Assembly (NCBI GenBank): GCA_016781705.1
Contig: JADDPV010000047.1
Span: forward strand, 1 to 31,199
DNA from: Rubrobacter sp.
GTDB lineage: Bacteria > Actinomycetota > Rubrobacteria > Rubrobacterales > Rubrobacteraceae
Length of the DNA: 31,199 nucleotides
Direction of reading: 5' to 3'
In this document: positions 1 through 5,990 of the stretch, piece by piece
How the letters are laid out: the number at the start of each line of letters is the position of its first letter
Numbering within the stretch: position 1 is the first letter of the stretch
The notes under the pieces: generated by a model
The model's input: the letters and a program-made list of their open reading frames with translations, nothing else
The model's database searches: none
What the model was told of the DNA's origin: nothing
Translations under genes and position numbers: made by a program

Positions 1-130
1 CTAGGACCATATACGGCCCCCAGGGGCGTGCTGCATCATTGGTTGGTGTCGCGGCAAGCGGGGCGGGTTCCTTGGCTGACGAGGTAGGGTCCTCGACCCG
101 CCCCCCGACGCAGCACGCAAGAGAAGGAGG
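1..130. repeat. 130-bp perfect repeat, copy 1, nested inverted repeats
   Basis: Identical base for base to 3636-3765 by direct reading; the repeat may continue left of the window edge. It folds on itself in three nested stems: 26-34 with 110-118 (GCGTGCTGC/GCAGCACGC), 60-68 with 96-104 (GGGGCGGGT/ACCCGCCCC) and 80-84 with 91-95 (CGAGG/CCTCG). All three are perfect. It ends in AGAAGGAGG, which resembles a ribosome binding site, and is followed by a leader module and a heptad promoter block, as in copy 2. It could be a structured RNA, a small non-autonomous mobile element, or simply part of a recently duplicated gene cassette. I do not recognise it as a known riboswitch. Confidence 0.85.
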
Positions 131-240
131 AGGGAAAGCGCAGCGCCCCCCGCCGCGGGTCGCCCGAGCACGAGGAGGAGGCAGCACACGGATGAAGGAA
201 TGGTTCCGAGAAACCACCAGCGGAAGGGACGCAAGGATGG
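131..240 (+). repeat. Leader module, copy 1 (orphan)
   Basis: Diverged copy of a sequence seen also at 3766-3870, 4003-4105 and 5936-5990. Shared elements are a GC-rich inverted repeat (degraded in this copy), a strong purine-rich ribosome binding site (GAGGAGGAGG), about ten bases, and then an ATG, here at 192. In the copy at 5936-5990 that ATG is the start of a secreted-protein gene, so this copy looks like the front of a lost gene. The frame from 192 stays open to 371 but resembles no protein I know, and it runs through the promoter block. Confidence 0.6.
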
Positions 241-301
241 GGAAGACCACCCCGGTGCTGGCCTCCCTCTTGGAGGGTCCTCGGATCCCCATGGCGCCTC
301 T

Positions 302-374
302 CCCACACTTCCTACTGTGGGAGAAGTGTGGGGGTAGTGTGGGTGTTGCTCCCGCACGGCGCGCGTCATAGTAA
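302..374 (+). promoter_or_regulatory. Heptad promoter block 1 (three direct heptads)
   Basis: Three heptads sit exactly 11 bp apart: CTGTGGG at 315, GTGTGGG at 326 and GTGTGGG at 337. An inverted heptad, CCCACAC, lies at 302, which makes CCCACACTTC (302-311) and GAAGTGTGGG (323-332) a perfect inverted repeat. Nine bases after the start of the last heptad is TTGCTC (346-351), then 17 bases, then TAGTAA (369-374), a plausible -35/-10 pair. The layout recurs at fixed spacing at 1377-1448, 3934-3995 and 5872-5920. Direct repeats at about one helical turn are how OmpR-type winged-helix and SARP activators bind; that such a protein acts here is inference. It would drive the gene at 421. Confidence 0.7.
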
Positions 375-420
375 GGGCACAGGAAAGCGATTCGCCGCGG
401 GCGAGGAAGGAGAAGGAGAA

Positions 421-1005
421 GTGAGTAGGCGAGCGAAGGTGCTGCTGCTGGTGGTGGCTATGGCGGCGGCCATGGCGGCGGCCAGCGGGGTGGCGTGGGC
501 CGCCATTATCCAATGCACGGGCGGTGATTGCTTAGGCACCGAGCAGTCCGACGTGACCAACGGCTCCGATGGCTCCGACCGGATAAACTCCCTGGATGGC
601 GACGACACGGCCAACGGCGGCGGCGGCGGCGACGACTCGATAGTCGGTGGTTATGAGGGCAACGACACGCTCTCCGGCGGACCCGGCGAGGACTCGGTTA
701 TAGGCGAGGCCGGCAACGACACGCTCTCCGGGGGACCCGGCAACGACGGGCTTATCGGTCAGGCCGGCAACGACAAGCTCTCCGGGGATGACGGCAACGA
801 TCGCATCTCTGCATACGACCCCGCGGGAACGGGCACCGACAGGGTGAGCGGAGGAGAGGGCGACGACACCATCTATTCGGATGACCGGCAGGTGGACTAC
901 GTAAGCTGCGGCGGGGGCACCGACACGGTCTACTACTTCGACGAAGGGATAGACCTGATCTCCCCCGACTGCGAGCGCCTTAAACCGTGGCGGCAGCAAG
1001 GGTAG
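421..1005 (+). CDS. Small secreted RTX-type calcium-binding protein (rtx1)
   Basis: A 194-residue protein. The GTG at 421 is chosen because AGGAAGGAGAAGGAGAA lies just upstream and because the paralogue at 5236 begins with the same motif (MSRRA). Residues 1-27 are a Sec signal peptide: basic start, Ala/Val-rich core, cleavage near AWA. From about residue 39 it is a run of GGxGNDxLSGG-type nonapeptides (GNDTLSGGPG, GNDKLSGDDG), which in the RTX family form Ca2+-binding parallel beta-rolls. The end carries VDYVSCGGGTDTV and DCE, shared with 5236-5691; its Cys residues could form a disulfide in the exported protein. No enzyme domain is visible, so a structural or adhesive role is inferred. It has a heptad promoter upstream and a 17-bp terminator hairpin downstream. 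Confidence 0.88.
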   Translation: MSRRAKVLLLVVAMAAAMAAASGVAWAAIIQCTGGDCLGTEQSDVTNGSDGSDRINSLDGDDTANGGGGGDDSIVGGYEGNDTLSGGPGEDSVIGEAGNDTLSGGPGNDGLIGQAGNDKLSGDDGNDRISAYDPAGTGTDRVSGGEGDDTIYSDDRQVDYVSCGGGTDTVYYFDEGIDLISPDCERLKPWRQQG

Positions 1006-1076
1006 TTCCCCCCGGCAGGCAGCCGCGTAGCCGGAGGGGCGAGGCCACCAGCAGGGGAAGGCGGTAGGCCGCACGC

Positions 1077-1117
1077 AAGGCGAAGGGCCGGGGCATCGTA
1101 CCCCGGCCCTTCGCCTT
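1077..1117 (+). terminator. Terminator hairpin after rtx1
   Basis: A perfect 17-bp stem, AAGGCGAAGGGCCGGGG (1077-1093) with its complement (1101-1117), and a 7-base loop. There is no clear T tract. It lies 71 bases after the stop of the gene at 421. The core GGGCCGGGG/CCCCGGCCC reappears after the paralogue at 5721-5746, so terminator and gene were probably duplicated together. Confidence 0.75.
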
Positions 1118-1376
1118 GCCCCCGTATTCACCCAGCCTCCAAGAGCGTGGATTCTCGGCCAACCGTCACCCTAGCCCCGCCCGATCACAGGAGGGACATA
1201 GGGGGCCGCAGGGCGTCACCCCCGGTCGCGTGGTTAGGTGGCTCGGGGGTAGCCGCGCGACGCCACCGCTCGGATGAGGGGGCGTCGCACACCCCTGAGG
1301 TCCGGGGATATAGGGACGTGCGGAAAGAAACCGTCCTCGCGTCTTCTTCGAGGCTGCCGCGATCCCCGCGCCACTA

Positions 1377-1448
1377 CCACACTTACTACTGTGGGAGAAG
1401 TGTGGGGGTAATGTGGGTGGTCCGCCCGCACGCCGCACGGCACACTCA
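1377..1448 (+). promoter_or_regulatory. Heptad promoter block 2 (three direct heptads)
   Basis: CTGTGGG at 1389, GTGTGGG at 1400 and ATGTGGG at 1411, again at 11-bp steps, with CCACACTT (1377-1384) pairing with AAGTGTGG (1398-1405). The positions matching the -35 and -10 of the other blocks read GTCCGC (1420-1425) and CACTCA (1443-1448), both poor, so this copy may depend on an activator or be degenerate. It lies upstream of the acetyltransferase gene at 1468, the only heptad-linked gene that does not encode a secreted protein. Confidence 0.6.
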
Positions 1449-1467
1449 TGGGCAGAAGGAGGATCCG

Positions 1468-2223
1468 GTGCGGGCGAGAGAGGAGAAGGCTGTGCAGCAG
1501 AAGATCGCCGATCAAGACGCGTCGTGGCTGGACTGGCTGGAGGTCGGCGCGCTGGACGCCTCCGCCGAGGTCGAAGAGGTCCTCGACCTCGTCGCTCGCG
1601 GCATGCGCGACAGCCCCCTGCACGTGGCCGCCTTCGGAAAGCACCCGGGGCGCCGACGGCGGAGGGTTCGAGCGCTGATGGCCGCCACGTTCTCCGCGAA
1701 GGACTTCTCCCACACACTGGTAGCCCGGCGCCAAGACGGCCCCATCGTGGGCGTGTGCACCATATCGGCGCCCGGCGAGTGCCCGCCAGATCTTCTTCTC
1801 GGGCAACGGTCGGGGCCGGTGCCCACGACGACCCTGCTGCCCATAGGTCCCGGCGTCGCCGGAGGAGGGGCCGTGCGCCGGATGGGGGTCTGCCGCCAGC
1901 ACGATCCCGAAGGGCGCCACTGGCACCTGGGCCCCGTGGCGGTCGAGACGCACCTCCGGGGGATGGGGGTGGGAAGCCAACTGATGGCTGTCTTCCGCGC
2001 ACAGATGGACGCCGCGCACGCAGACGCCCACCTGCAGACCGACGAACCCGCCAGCGTGCGCTTCTACGAGAGGTACGGCTTCGAGGTGGTGGGCGAGCAG
2101 GAGGTGCTCGGCGTGACCAACCGCTTCATGCTCCGGCGGGCGCAGAGGGGAAACGGCTGGCGAGGAGATACGAAGGGGTTCTCGAAGGGCTACGGCGGGC
2201 AACCATCGGTAGGAAGGAGGTGA
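1468..2223 (+). CDS. GNAT-family N-acetyltransferase
   Basis: A 251-residue protein starting at GTG 1468, five bases after AAGGAGG. The C-terminal half has the GNAT fold signature: a beta strand HLGPVAVE (153-160), the acetyl-CoA pyrophosphate loop RGMGVG (164-169), and the late motif FYERYGFEVVG (199-209). It would transfer an acetyl group from acetyl-CoA to an amine; the substrate cannot be read from the sequence. Residues 1-90 look like a family-specific N-terminal extension, and the tail after about 225 is low in complexity. It is the only cytosolic enzyme in the RTX island and has a heptad block upstream, so it may belong to the same regulon. A 6-bp hairpin overlaps its stop codon. Confidence 0.85.
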   Translation: MRAREEKAVQQKIADQDASWLDWLEVGALDASAEVEEVLDLVARGMRDSPLHVAAFGKHPGRRRRRVRALMAATFSAKDFSHTLVARRQDGPIVGVCTISAPGECPPDLLLGQRSGPVPTTTLLPIGPGVAGGGAVRRMGVCRQHDPEGRHWHLGPVAVETHLRGMGVGSQLMAVFRAQMDAAHADAHLQTDEPASVRFYERYGFEVVGEQEVLGVTNRFMLRRAQRGNGWRGDTKGFSKGYGGQPSVGRR

Positions 2224-2241
2224 GGGGCCATGTGTCCCCTC
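2222..2241 (+). terminator. Short terminator-like hairpin after the GNAT gene
   Basis: GAGGGG (2222-2227) pairs with CCCCTC (2236-2241) across an 8-base loop. The stem begins inside the stop codon of the GNAT gene. It is short and has no T tract. Confidence 0.4.
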
Positions 2242-2394
2242 GATAGCTATCATGGGCAAGGTGAAGTAGCAGGCGCCGTGCGGAGGAGGCTACCCGTTTT
2301 CTCCCCCGTCCCACCTGGTACGCGCGAAGGAGGGCGGCGAAAGCAACGCGACGCTGAAGGGTCCGGGCAACTCGGCAACGGGGGCACGTCCGGC

Positions 2395-2755
2395 ATGAAC
2401 ACCGGTATCGGCCACGAGCCCTCCTTCGGGACGGTCCAAAAAGCGATGCTGCTGCTCGCCAGCGCCGACGGGAGGATCTCGGACGCCAACGACCCGGCGG
2501 GGACCGCCGCCTGCTGCTCGGCCGCGCGAGAGGGGAACTGGTCGGGGGCGGGTACCGGGACCTCTTCGGCCCCCCAGTCGGCGGCGGCGGACCGGGCGAG
2601 AAGGTGGACCGCCCCGGCAGGTGGGAAAGGGTCGTGCTGCTCGGGGACGCGTTCGAGATCTCAATCAGACCGGGCGCCGGCGCCCCGGTTGCGGCGGCGG
2701 AGGGGGCGCCCTTGCCGGCGTCCGGGAGGAGCGGAGGGGTCGGGTATGCAGGGTG
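2395..2755 (+). pseudogene. PAS-domain signalling gene with a frameshift
   Basis: From ATG 2395 the protein reads like the start of a PAS domain (AMLLLASADGRISDANDPA). Near 2485-2510 the PAS continuation moves to another frame: RRLLLGRARGELVGGGYRDLF, then WERVVLLGDAFEISIRP, ending at a TGA at 2753-2755. Removing one base would join the two halves. The second half overlaps the ATG of the response regulator at 2746 by ten bases, an arrangement typical of translational coupling. When intact it was probably a short sensor protein working with the regulator. A sequencing error would give the same picture. Confidence 0.6.
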
Positions 2756-3498
2756 AAGCCCCGGCGGCGCCAGCCCGGCTGCTCATAGCCGACGACCACG
2801 CCCTCGTGAGGGACGGGATGCGCACCGTGCTCGCCAGGGAGCCGAACCTGCGGGTGATAGGCGAGGCCGAAAACGGCAGGGAGGCGCTGGAGATCTGCCG
2901 CCGGCTGTGCCCGGACCTGGTCCTGATGGACGTGAGGATGCCCGAGATGGACGGGCTGGAGGCCACCCGCGCCATCAAGCAGGAGTGCCCCGCCACGGGG
3001 GTGCTGATGGTCACCTCCCACGAGGACCCCGAGTACATGCTGGGGGCCATAAGGGCTGGGGCGGCCGGCTACGTCCTGAAGGAGGCCACCAGGCAGGAGC
3101 TGCTGGGCGTCGTGAGGAGGGTGCTCGACGGGGAGTTCCCCTTCGACCAAGAGCTCGCCGTGCAGCTGCTCCGGCGCCTCGCCGAGCTGCCGCCGGGTCA
3201 ACACGAGGGATGCGTGGACCTCCTTACCCCTTCCCGCGAACCCTCGAAGGAAGGGGGGGAGCAGGAGAAGAAGGGGAAGCCGTCCCCCCTGGACGCGCTG
3301 ACGCCGCGGGAGGTCGAGGTCTTCAGGCTGATGTCGGGAGGACACACCAACCAGCAGATAGCCAAGGAACTCTTCGCCAGCGTTAGCACCGTCAAGAAGC
3401 ACGTGCGCCAGGTGTTGGCGAAGCTGGGGGTCTCCGACCGCACGCAGGCGGCCCTCAGGGCCGTGGAGATGGGACTTGGCCCCAAGCAAGAGAGGTAG
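2746..3498 (+). CDS. NarL/FixJ-family response regulator
   Basis: A 250-residue two-domain regulator. The receiver domain has the acidic pair D16-D17, phospho-acceptor D62 (LVLMDVRMPEMDG), T90 and K112 (GYVLKEAT), so the phosphorylation site is complete. After a charged linker (about 150-182), a LuxR-type helix-turn-helix spans about 185-243 (LTPREVEVFRLMSGGHTNQQ, then STVKKHVRQVLAKLGV). ATG 2746 follows GGAGGGG at good spacing. A frame that stayed open further upstream exists but is the damaged PAS gene. No histidine kinase is encoded in the window. It may control the surrounding island, though its DNA-binding type is not the one expected for 11-bp direct repeats. Confidence 0.93.
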   Translation: MQGEAPAAPARLLIADDHALVRDGMRTVLAREPNLRVIGEAENGREALEICRRLCPDLVLMDVRMPEMDGLEATRAIKQECPATGVLMVTSHEDPEYMLGAIRAGAAGYVLKEATRQELLGVVRRVLDGEFPFDQELAVQLLRRLAELPPGQHEGCVDLLTPSREPSKEGGEQEKKGKPSPLDALTPREVEVFRLMSGGHTNQQIAKELFASVSTVKKHVRQVLAKLGVSDRTQAALRAVEMGLGPKQER

Positions 3499-3577
3499 GG
3501 AGCACCGCTCCTCCTCGCACGCGGCGGCCTCCGTCCGGGGCGAGGGTTCTCCCTTAGCCTTGCGCTCCCCGCGGCGC

Positions 3578-3647
3578 GTATGGTCCCGAAGGAGTGGGCC
3601 GATGGGACCATACTACGCGCAGCAAATATGGTCCTCTAGGACCATAT
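3578..3647. repeat. Double inverted repeat of a TATGGTCC motif
   Basis: GTATGGTCCC (3578-3587) pairs with GGGACCATAC (3604-3613), then ATATGGTCCT (3626-3635) pairs with AGGACCATAT (3638-3647) around two bases. Four copies of one motif alternate in orientation. The last half-site begins the 130-bp repeat, and the same half-site is at 3-12, so the element probably also exists just left of the window. It lies after the response regulator stop and could be a terminator, an operator or a recombination site. Confidence 0.7.
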
Positions 3648-3765
3648 ACGGCCCCCAGGGGCGTGCTGCATCATTGGTTGGTGTCGCGGCAAGCGGGGCG
3701 GGTTCCTTGGCTGACGAGGTAGGGTCCTCGACCCGCCCCCCGACGCAGCACGCAAGAGAAGGAGG
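3636..3765. repeat. 130-bp perfect repeat, copy 2
   Basis: Identical to 1-130, including the three nested stems (here 3661-3669/3745-3753, 3695-3703/3731-3739, 3715-3719/3726-3730). Identity falls right after the AGAAGGAGG tail, where copy 1 reads AGGGAAAGC and copy 2 reads AAAAGCGG. The flanks downstream are alignable but diverged, so the 130-bp core is either under constraint or has been homogenised by gene conversion. Confidence 0.9.
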
Positions 3766-3870
3766 AAAAGCGGAGCGACCCGCTGGGGGTCGCCCAAGCA
3801 CGAGGAGGAGGCAGCACACGGATGGAGGAGGGGTTCCCAGACGCCCCCGGAAGGGACGCAAGGATGAGCA
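3766..3870 (+). repeat. Leader module, copy 2 (orphan)
   Basis: Carries the module hairpin GCGACCC (3775-3781) / GGGTCGC (3787-3793), a GAGGAGGAGG ribosome binding site and an ATG at 3822. As in copy 1 it precedes a heptad promoter instead of a recognisable gene. The frame from 3822 ends at 3995 inside the -10 element and matches nothing I recognise. Confidence 0.6.
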
Positions 3871-3933
3871 AGACGATCCCCCCTGGGGCCGGTGCGGCGT
3901 CTTGGAGGGTCCTCGGATCTCCATGGCGTCTCT

Positions 3934-3995
3934 CCCACACTTCCTATTGTGGGAGAAGTGTGGGTGTTCCCCCCGCACCCCGCACGTCAGAGTAA
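3934..3995 (+). promoter_or_regulatory. Heptad promoter block 3 (two direct heptads)
   Basis: TTGTGGG at 3947 and GTGTGGG at 3958, 11 bp apart, with the inverted arm CCCACACTTC at 3934-3943 pairing with 3955-3964. TTCCCC (3967-3972), a 17-base spacer and GAGTAA (3990-3995) occupy the same relative positions as in block 1. One 11-bp unit is missing compared with blocks 1 and 2. It would drive the leader peptide at 4068 and the TolB-RTX gene. Confidence 0.65.
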
Positions 3996-4002
3996 GGGGC
4001 AC

Positions 4003-4105
4003 AGAAGGAAAAGCGCAGCGACCCGCCGGGGGCCGCCCAAGGAGGAGCAGGAGGAGGCAGGGCACGGATGAAGGAAGGGTTCGGAGGAACCACCACGACG
4101 GTGGT
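4003..4105 (+). repeat. Leader module, copy 3
   Basis: Module hairpin region GCGACCC...GGGCCGC near 4017-4036 (one mispair), two purine-rich ribosome binding sites and an ATG at 4068. It lies between heptad block 3 and the signal-peptide start at 4142, so it is the 5' leader of that transcript. Confidence 0.6.
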
Positions 4106-4145
4106 AGGGCACCAAACGCGACGAGGAGGAGGCGTAGCTATATGA
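4068..4145 (+). CDS. Possible 25-residue leader peptide
   Basis: From ATG 4068, behind a GAGGAGG ribosome binding site in the leader module, 25 codons run to a TGA at 4143-4145. That stop overlaps the ATG at 4142 as ATGA, the classic arrangement for coupling translation of two genes. The peptide (MKEGFGGTTTTVVGHQTRRG and five more) matches nothing I know. It may be a regulatory upstream reading frame, or just the remnant of the start of a copied gene. Confidence 0.35.
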   Translation: MKEGFGGTTTTVVGHQTRRGGGVAI

Positions 4146-4234
4146 ACGCGTACCGGCCGATTAGGTCGTTGGTACTACTACTGGCGGCGGTGCTCCTGGC
4201 GACGGCCGGGGCGGCGGGAGTTCTGCGTTGGTAG
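4142..4234 (+). pseudogene. Signal-peptide segment cut off from the TolB-RTX gene
   Basis: ATG 4142, nine bases after AGGAGGAGG, opens a textbook signal peptide (MNAYRPIRSLVLLLAAVLLA, then TAGAAG) that stops at 4232-4234. The expected continuation, SALVGTKPAQA with a cleavage site and then AFPGENGKIAF, is in another reading frame. One additional base in the G/C-rich run around 4206-4220 would join them. Start signal and export signal therefore sit in one frame and the body of the protein in another. Real mutation, phase variation or a sequencing error could explain it. Confidence 0.7.
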
Positions 4235-5151
4235 GAACGAAACCGGCCCAGGCGGCCTTCCCGGGGGAGAACGGCAAGATAGCCTTCACGAGCTATCTGG
4301 ACGGCGGCGGCAACTGGGACGTCTACGTGATGGACGCCGACGGCCAAAACCGGACCAGGCTCACCGATAACCCGACGGACGATTACGCTCCCGCCTTCTC
4401 GCCGGACGGCACCAAGATAGCCTTCACGAGGAGCAGCTATCAGCATACGAGCGGCTCGGACTGGGACGTCTACGTGATGGACGCCGACGGCCAAAACCAG
4501 ACCAACCTCTCCAACGAATCGGGGGCTTTCGATTTCGATCCCACCTTCTCGCCGGACGGCAAAAGGATCGCCTTCGCGAGGCAGCAGGACGGCAACCGTG
4601 AGGTCTACGTGATGGACGCGGACGGCCAAAATCCCACCAACCTCTCCAACACCCCGCAGGTGTTCGAGGACTATCCCGTCTTCTCGCCGGACGGCAAAAA
4701 GATAGCCTTCATCAGCGATCGGGGCAACAACCTAGACATCTACGTGATGGACGCGGACGGCCAAAACCTCACCAACCTCTCCAACAACGGCGCGTCGGAT
4801 TTCATGCCCGACTGGGGGGTAGCGGTGCAAAACGGGCCGCGGTGCACCATAACCGGCACCGAGGCCAACGACGCCCTGGTGGGCACCTCCGGCAACGACG
4901 TCATCTGCGCCCTCGGGGGCTCTGACACCATCGACGGGCGCGGGGGCGACGACACGCTCTTCGGCGACGCCGGCAACGACACGGCGACTGGCGGGGCGGG
5001 CAAGGACACGCTCCTGGGGGGCGAGGGCTCCGACAAGCTGGACGCTTTGGACGGGGTGAGCTCCAACGACAGCGTGGAAGGCGGGGCAGGGTTCGACGTG
5101 TGCCGGGCCGACCGCGGGGACGCCAAGACCGGCTGCGAGATCGCCGGCTAG
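4228..5151 (+). CDS. TolB-like beta-propeller plus RTX repeat protein
   Basis: The frame gives 307 residues if started at TTG 4228, which has no ribosome binding site; the true start is more likely ATG 4142 through a frameshift. Four WD40-like TolB/PD40 blades repeat the motif YVMDADGQN, each followed by F-SPDG-KIAF. The last ~100 residues are an RTX module opening with CTITGTEANDALVG and closing with a Cys pair, and the same module ends the gene at 5985-8054. Known propeller proteins of this type bind ligands outside the membrane, and the RTX roll binds Ca2+. An extracellular or wall-linked scaffold is inferred. A 10-bp GC hairpin follows. Confidence 0.75.
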   Translation: MVGTKPAQAAFPGENGKIAFTSYLDGGGNWDVYVMDADGQNRTRLTDNPTDDYAPAFSPDGTKIAFTRSSYQHTSGSDWDVYVMDADGQNQTNLSNESGAFDFDPTFSPDGKRIAFARQQDGNREVYVMDADGQNPTNLSNTPQVFEDYPVFSPDGKKIAFISDRGNNLDIYVMDADGQNLTNLSNNGASDFMPDWGVAVQNGPRCTITGTEANDALVGTSGNDVICALGGSDTIDGRGGDDTLFGDAGNDTATGGAGKDTLLGGEGSDKLDALDGVSSNDSVEGGAGFDVCRADRGDAKTGCEIAG

Positions 5152-5178
5152 AGAGGCGCGCCTAGCGCGTAGTGTAAC

Positions 5179-5211
5179 GGGGCGGGGGCCACTCCTTTTC
5201 TCCCCCGCCCC
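5179..5211 (+). terminator. Terminator hairpin between TolB-RTX and rtx2
   Basis: GGGGCGGGGG (5179-5188) pairs perfectly with CCCCCGCCCC (5202-5211); the 13-base loop holds a CTCCTTTTCT run. It ends 24 bases before the GTG at 5236. As rtx2 has no heptad block, it either relies on read-through of this hairpin or has a promoter I cannot see. Confidence 0.6.
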
Positions 5212-5235
5212 ATCAGAAGGAAGGAGCGAGAAGAA

Positions 5236-5691
5236 GTGAGTAGACGAGCGATGCTGCTGGTGGCGGCGATGGCTGCGGCTTTGGTTGCGGCCAGCGGCGT
5301 GGCGTGGGCCGCCACGGTCCAATGCACGGGGGGCACGGGGGTGTTCCTCGATTGCTTCGGCACCGAGCAGTCCGACACGATCAACGGCTCCGAGGACAAC
5401 GATGATATATTCGCCCGGAGTGGCGACGACGTGGTGAGTGCCGGCGGCAGCCGCGATCGTGTTCTGGGCGAATACGGCAACGACACGCTTGCCGGAGGAA
5501 GCGGCAACGACTCGATCGATCCCGGCCCCGGCACCGACAGGGTGAGCGGCGGGGAGGGCGACGACACCATCGATGCGCGAGACGGGCAGGTCGACTACGT
5601 AAGCTGCGGCGGGGGCACCGACACGGTCTGGTTCGACGAAGGCATAGACGTGGTCTCCCCCGACTGCGAGCGGCGCAACCCGCAGAGGTAG
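5236..5691 (+). CDS. Small secreted RTX-type calcium-binding protein (rtx2)
   Basis: A 151-residue paralogue of the protein at 421. GTG 5236 follows AAGGAAGGAGCGAG. It has a signal peptide (MSRRAMLLVAAMAA..., cleavage near AWA at about residue 26), a Cys pair in the first 40 mature residues, RTX nonapeptides (GNDTLAGGSG) and the shared ending VDYVSCGGGTDTVWFDEG...DCE. It has fewer nonapeptides than rtx1, consistent with repeat loss or gain. Exported and probably Ca2+-binding; no catalytic domain is visible. It lies closely downstream of the TolB-RTX gene and has no heptad promoter of its own. Confidence 0.87.
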   Translation: MSRRAMLLVAAMAAALVAASGVAWAATVQCTGGTGVFLDCFGTEQSDTINGSEDNDDIFARSGDDVVSAGGSRDRVLGEYGNDTLAGGSGNDSIDPGPGTDRVSGGEGDDTIDARDGQVDYVSCGGGTDTVWFDEGIDVVSPDCERRNPQR

Positions 5692-5720
5692 CCCACCACG
5701 GCGGCAGCAGATAGCGAGAG

Positions 5721-5746
5721 GGGCCGGGGCTTCGATACCCCGGCCC
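5721..5746 (+). terminator. Terminator hairpin after rtx2
   Basis: GGGCCGGGG (5721-5729) pairs with CCCCGGCCC (5738-5746) across an 8-base loop, followed by TCCTTCTT. It matches the core of the hairpin after rtx1. Confidence 0.7.
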
Positions 5747-5871
5747 TCCTTCTTGCCCCTATGCATCGGGTCTCCGAGAGCGCGCTCGATCTTCGCCTGC
5801 AACCCCGCTCGATCGCCCCCAGGCGTTGCCAAGAGGCGCGGAAAGCTACCGCTAGCCCCAAAGCCCCGCAA

Positions 5872-5920
5872 CTGTGGGGGTAGTGTGGGTGTAGCTCTCG
5901 CACGGCGCACGTCAGAGTAA
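5872..5920 (+). promoter_or_regulatory. Heptad promoter block 4 (two direct heptads)
   Basis: CTGTGGG at 5872 and GTGTGGG at 5883, 11 bp apart, then TAGCTC (5892-5897), 17 bases and GAGTAA (5915-5920), at the same offsets as blocks 1 and 3. The inverted arm upstream is degraded. It stands 65 bases before ATG 5985 of the NHL-RTX gene. Confidence 0.65.
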
Positions 5921-5935
5921 GGGGCAGAGAAGAAA

Positions 5936-5990
5936 ACGGTGCGATCCGCCGGGGGTCGCCAGAACAGCAGGAGGCAGGGCACGGATGATG
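5936..5990 (+). repeat. Leader module, copy 4 (used as a 5' leader)
   Basis: The hairpin GCGATCC (5941-5947) / GGGTCGC (5953-5959) keeps its pairing through a G-T wobble where copy 2 has a C-G pair. AGGAGG lies at 5969-5974 and ATG at 5985. This copy shows the normal role of the module: leader and ribosome binding site of a secreted-protein gene. Confidence 0.6.

Noticed and set aside
26..118. Known riboswitch class for the 130-bp repeat
   Set aside because: I looked for familiar cores (for example cobalamin and cyclic-di-AMP types) and could not match conserved bases; it is left as an unassigned structured repeat.
302..343. CRISPR-like repeat
   Set aside because: The direct heptads are only 7 bp at 11-bp spacing, with no spacers; they fit an operator.
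1448..1678. Overlapping frame at the start of the GNAT gene
   Set aside because: Out of frame with the GNAT motifs and made of Arg-rich sequence; a shadow of the real gene.
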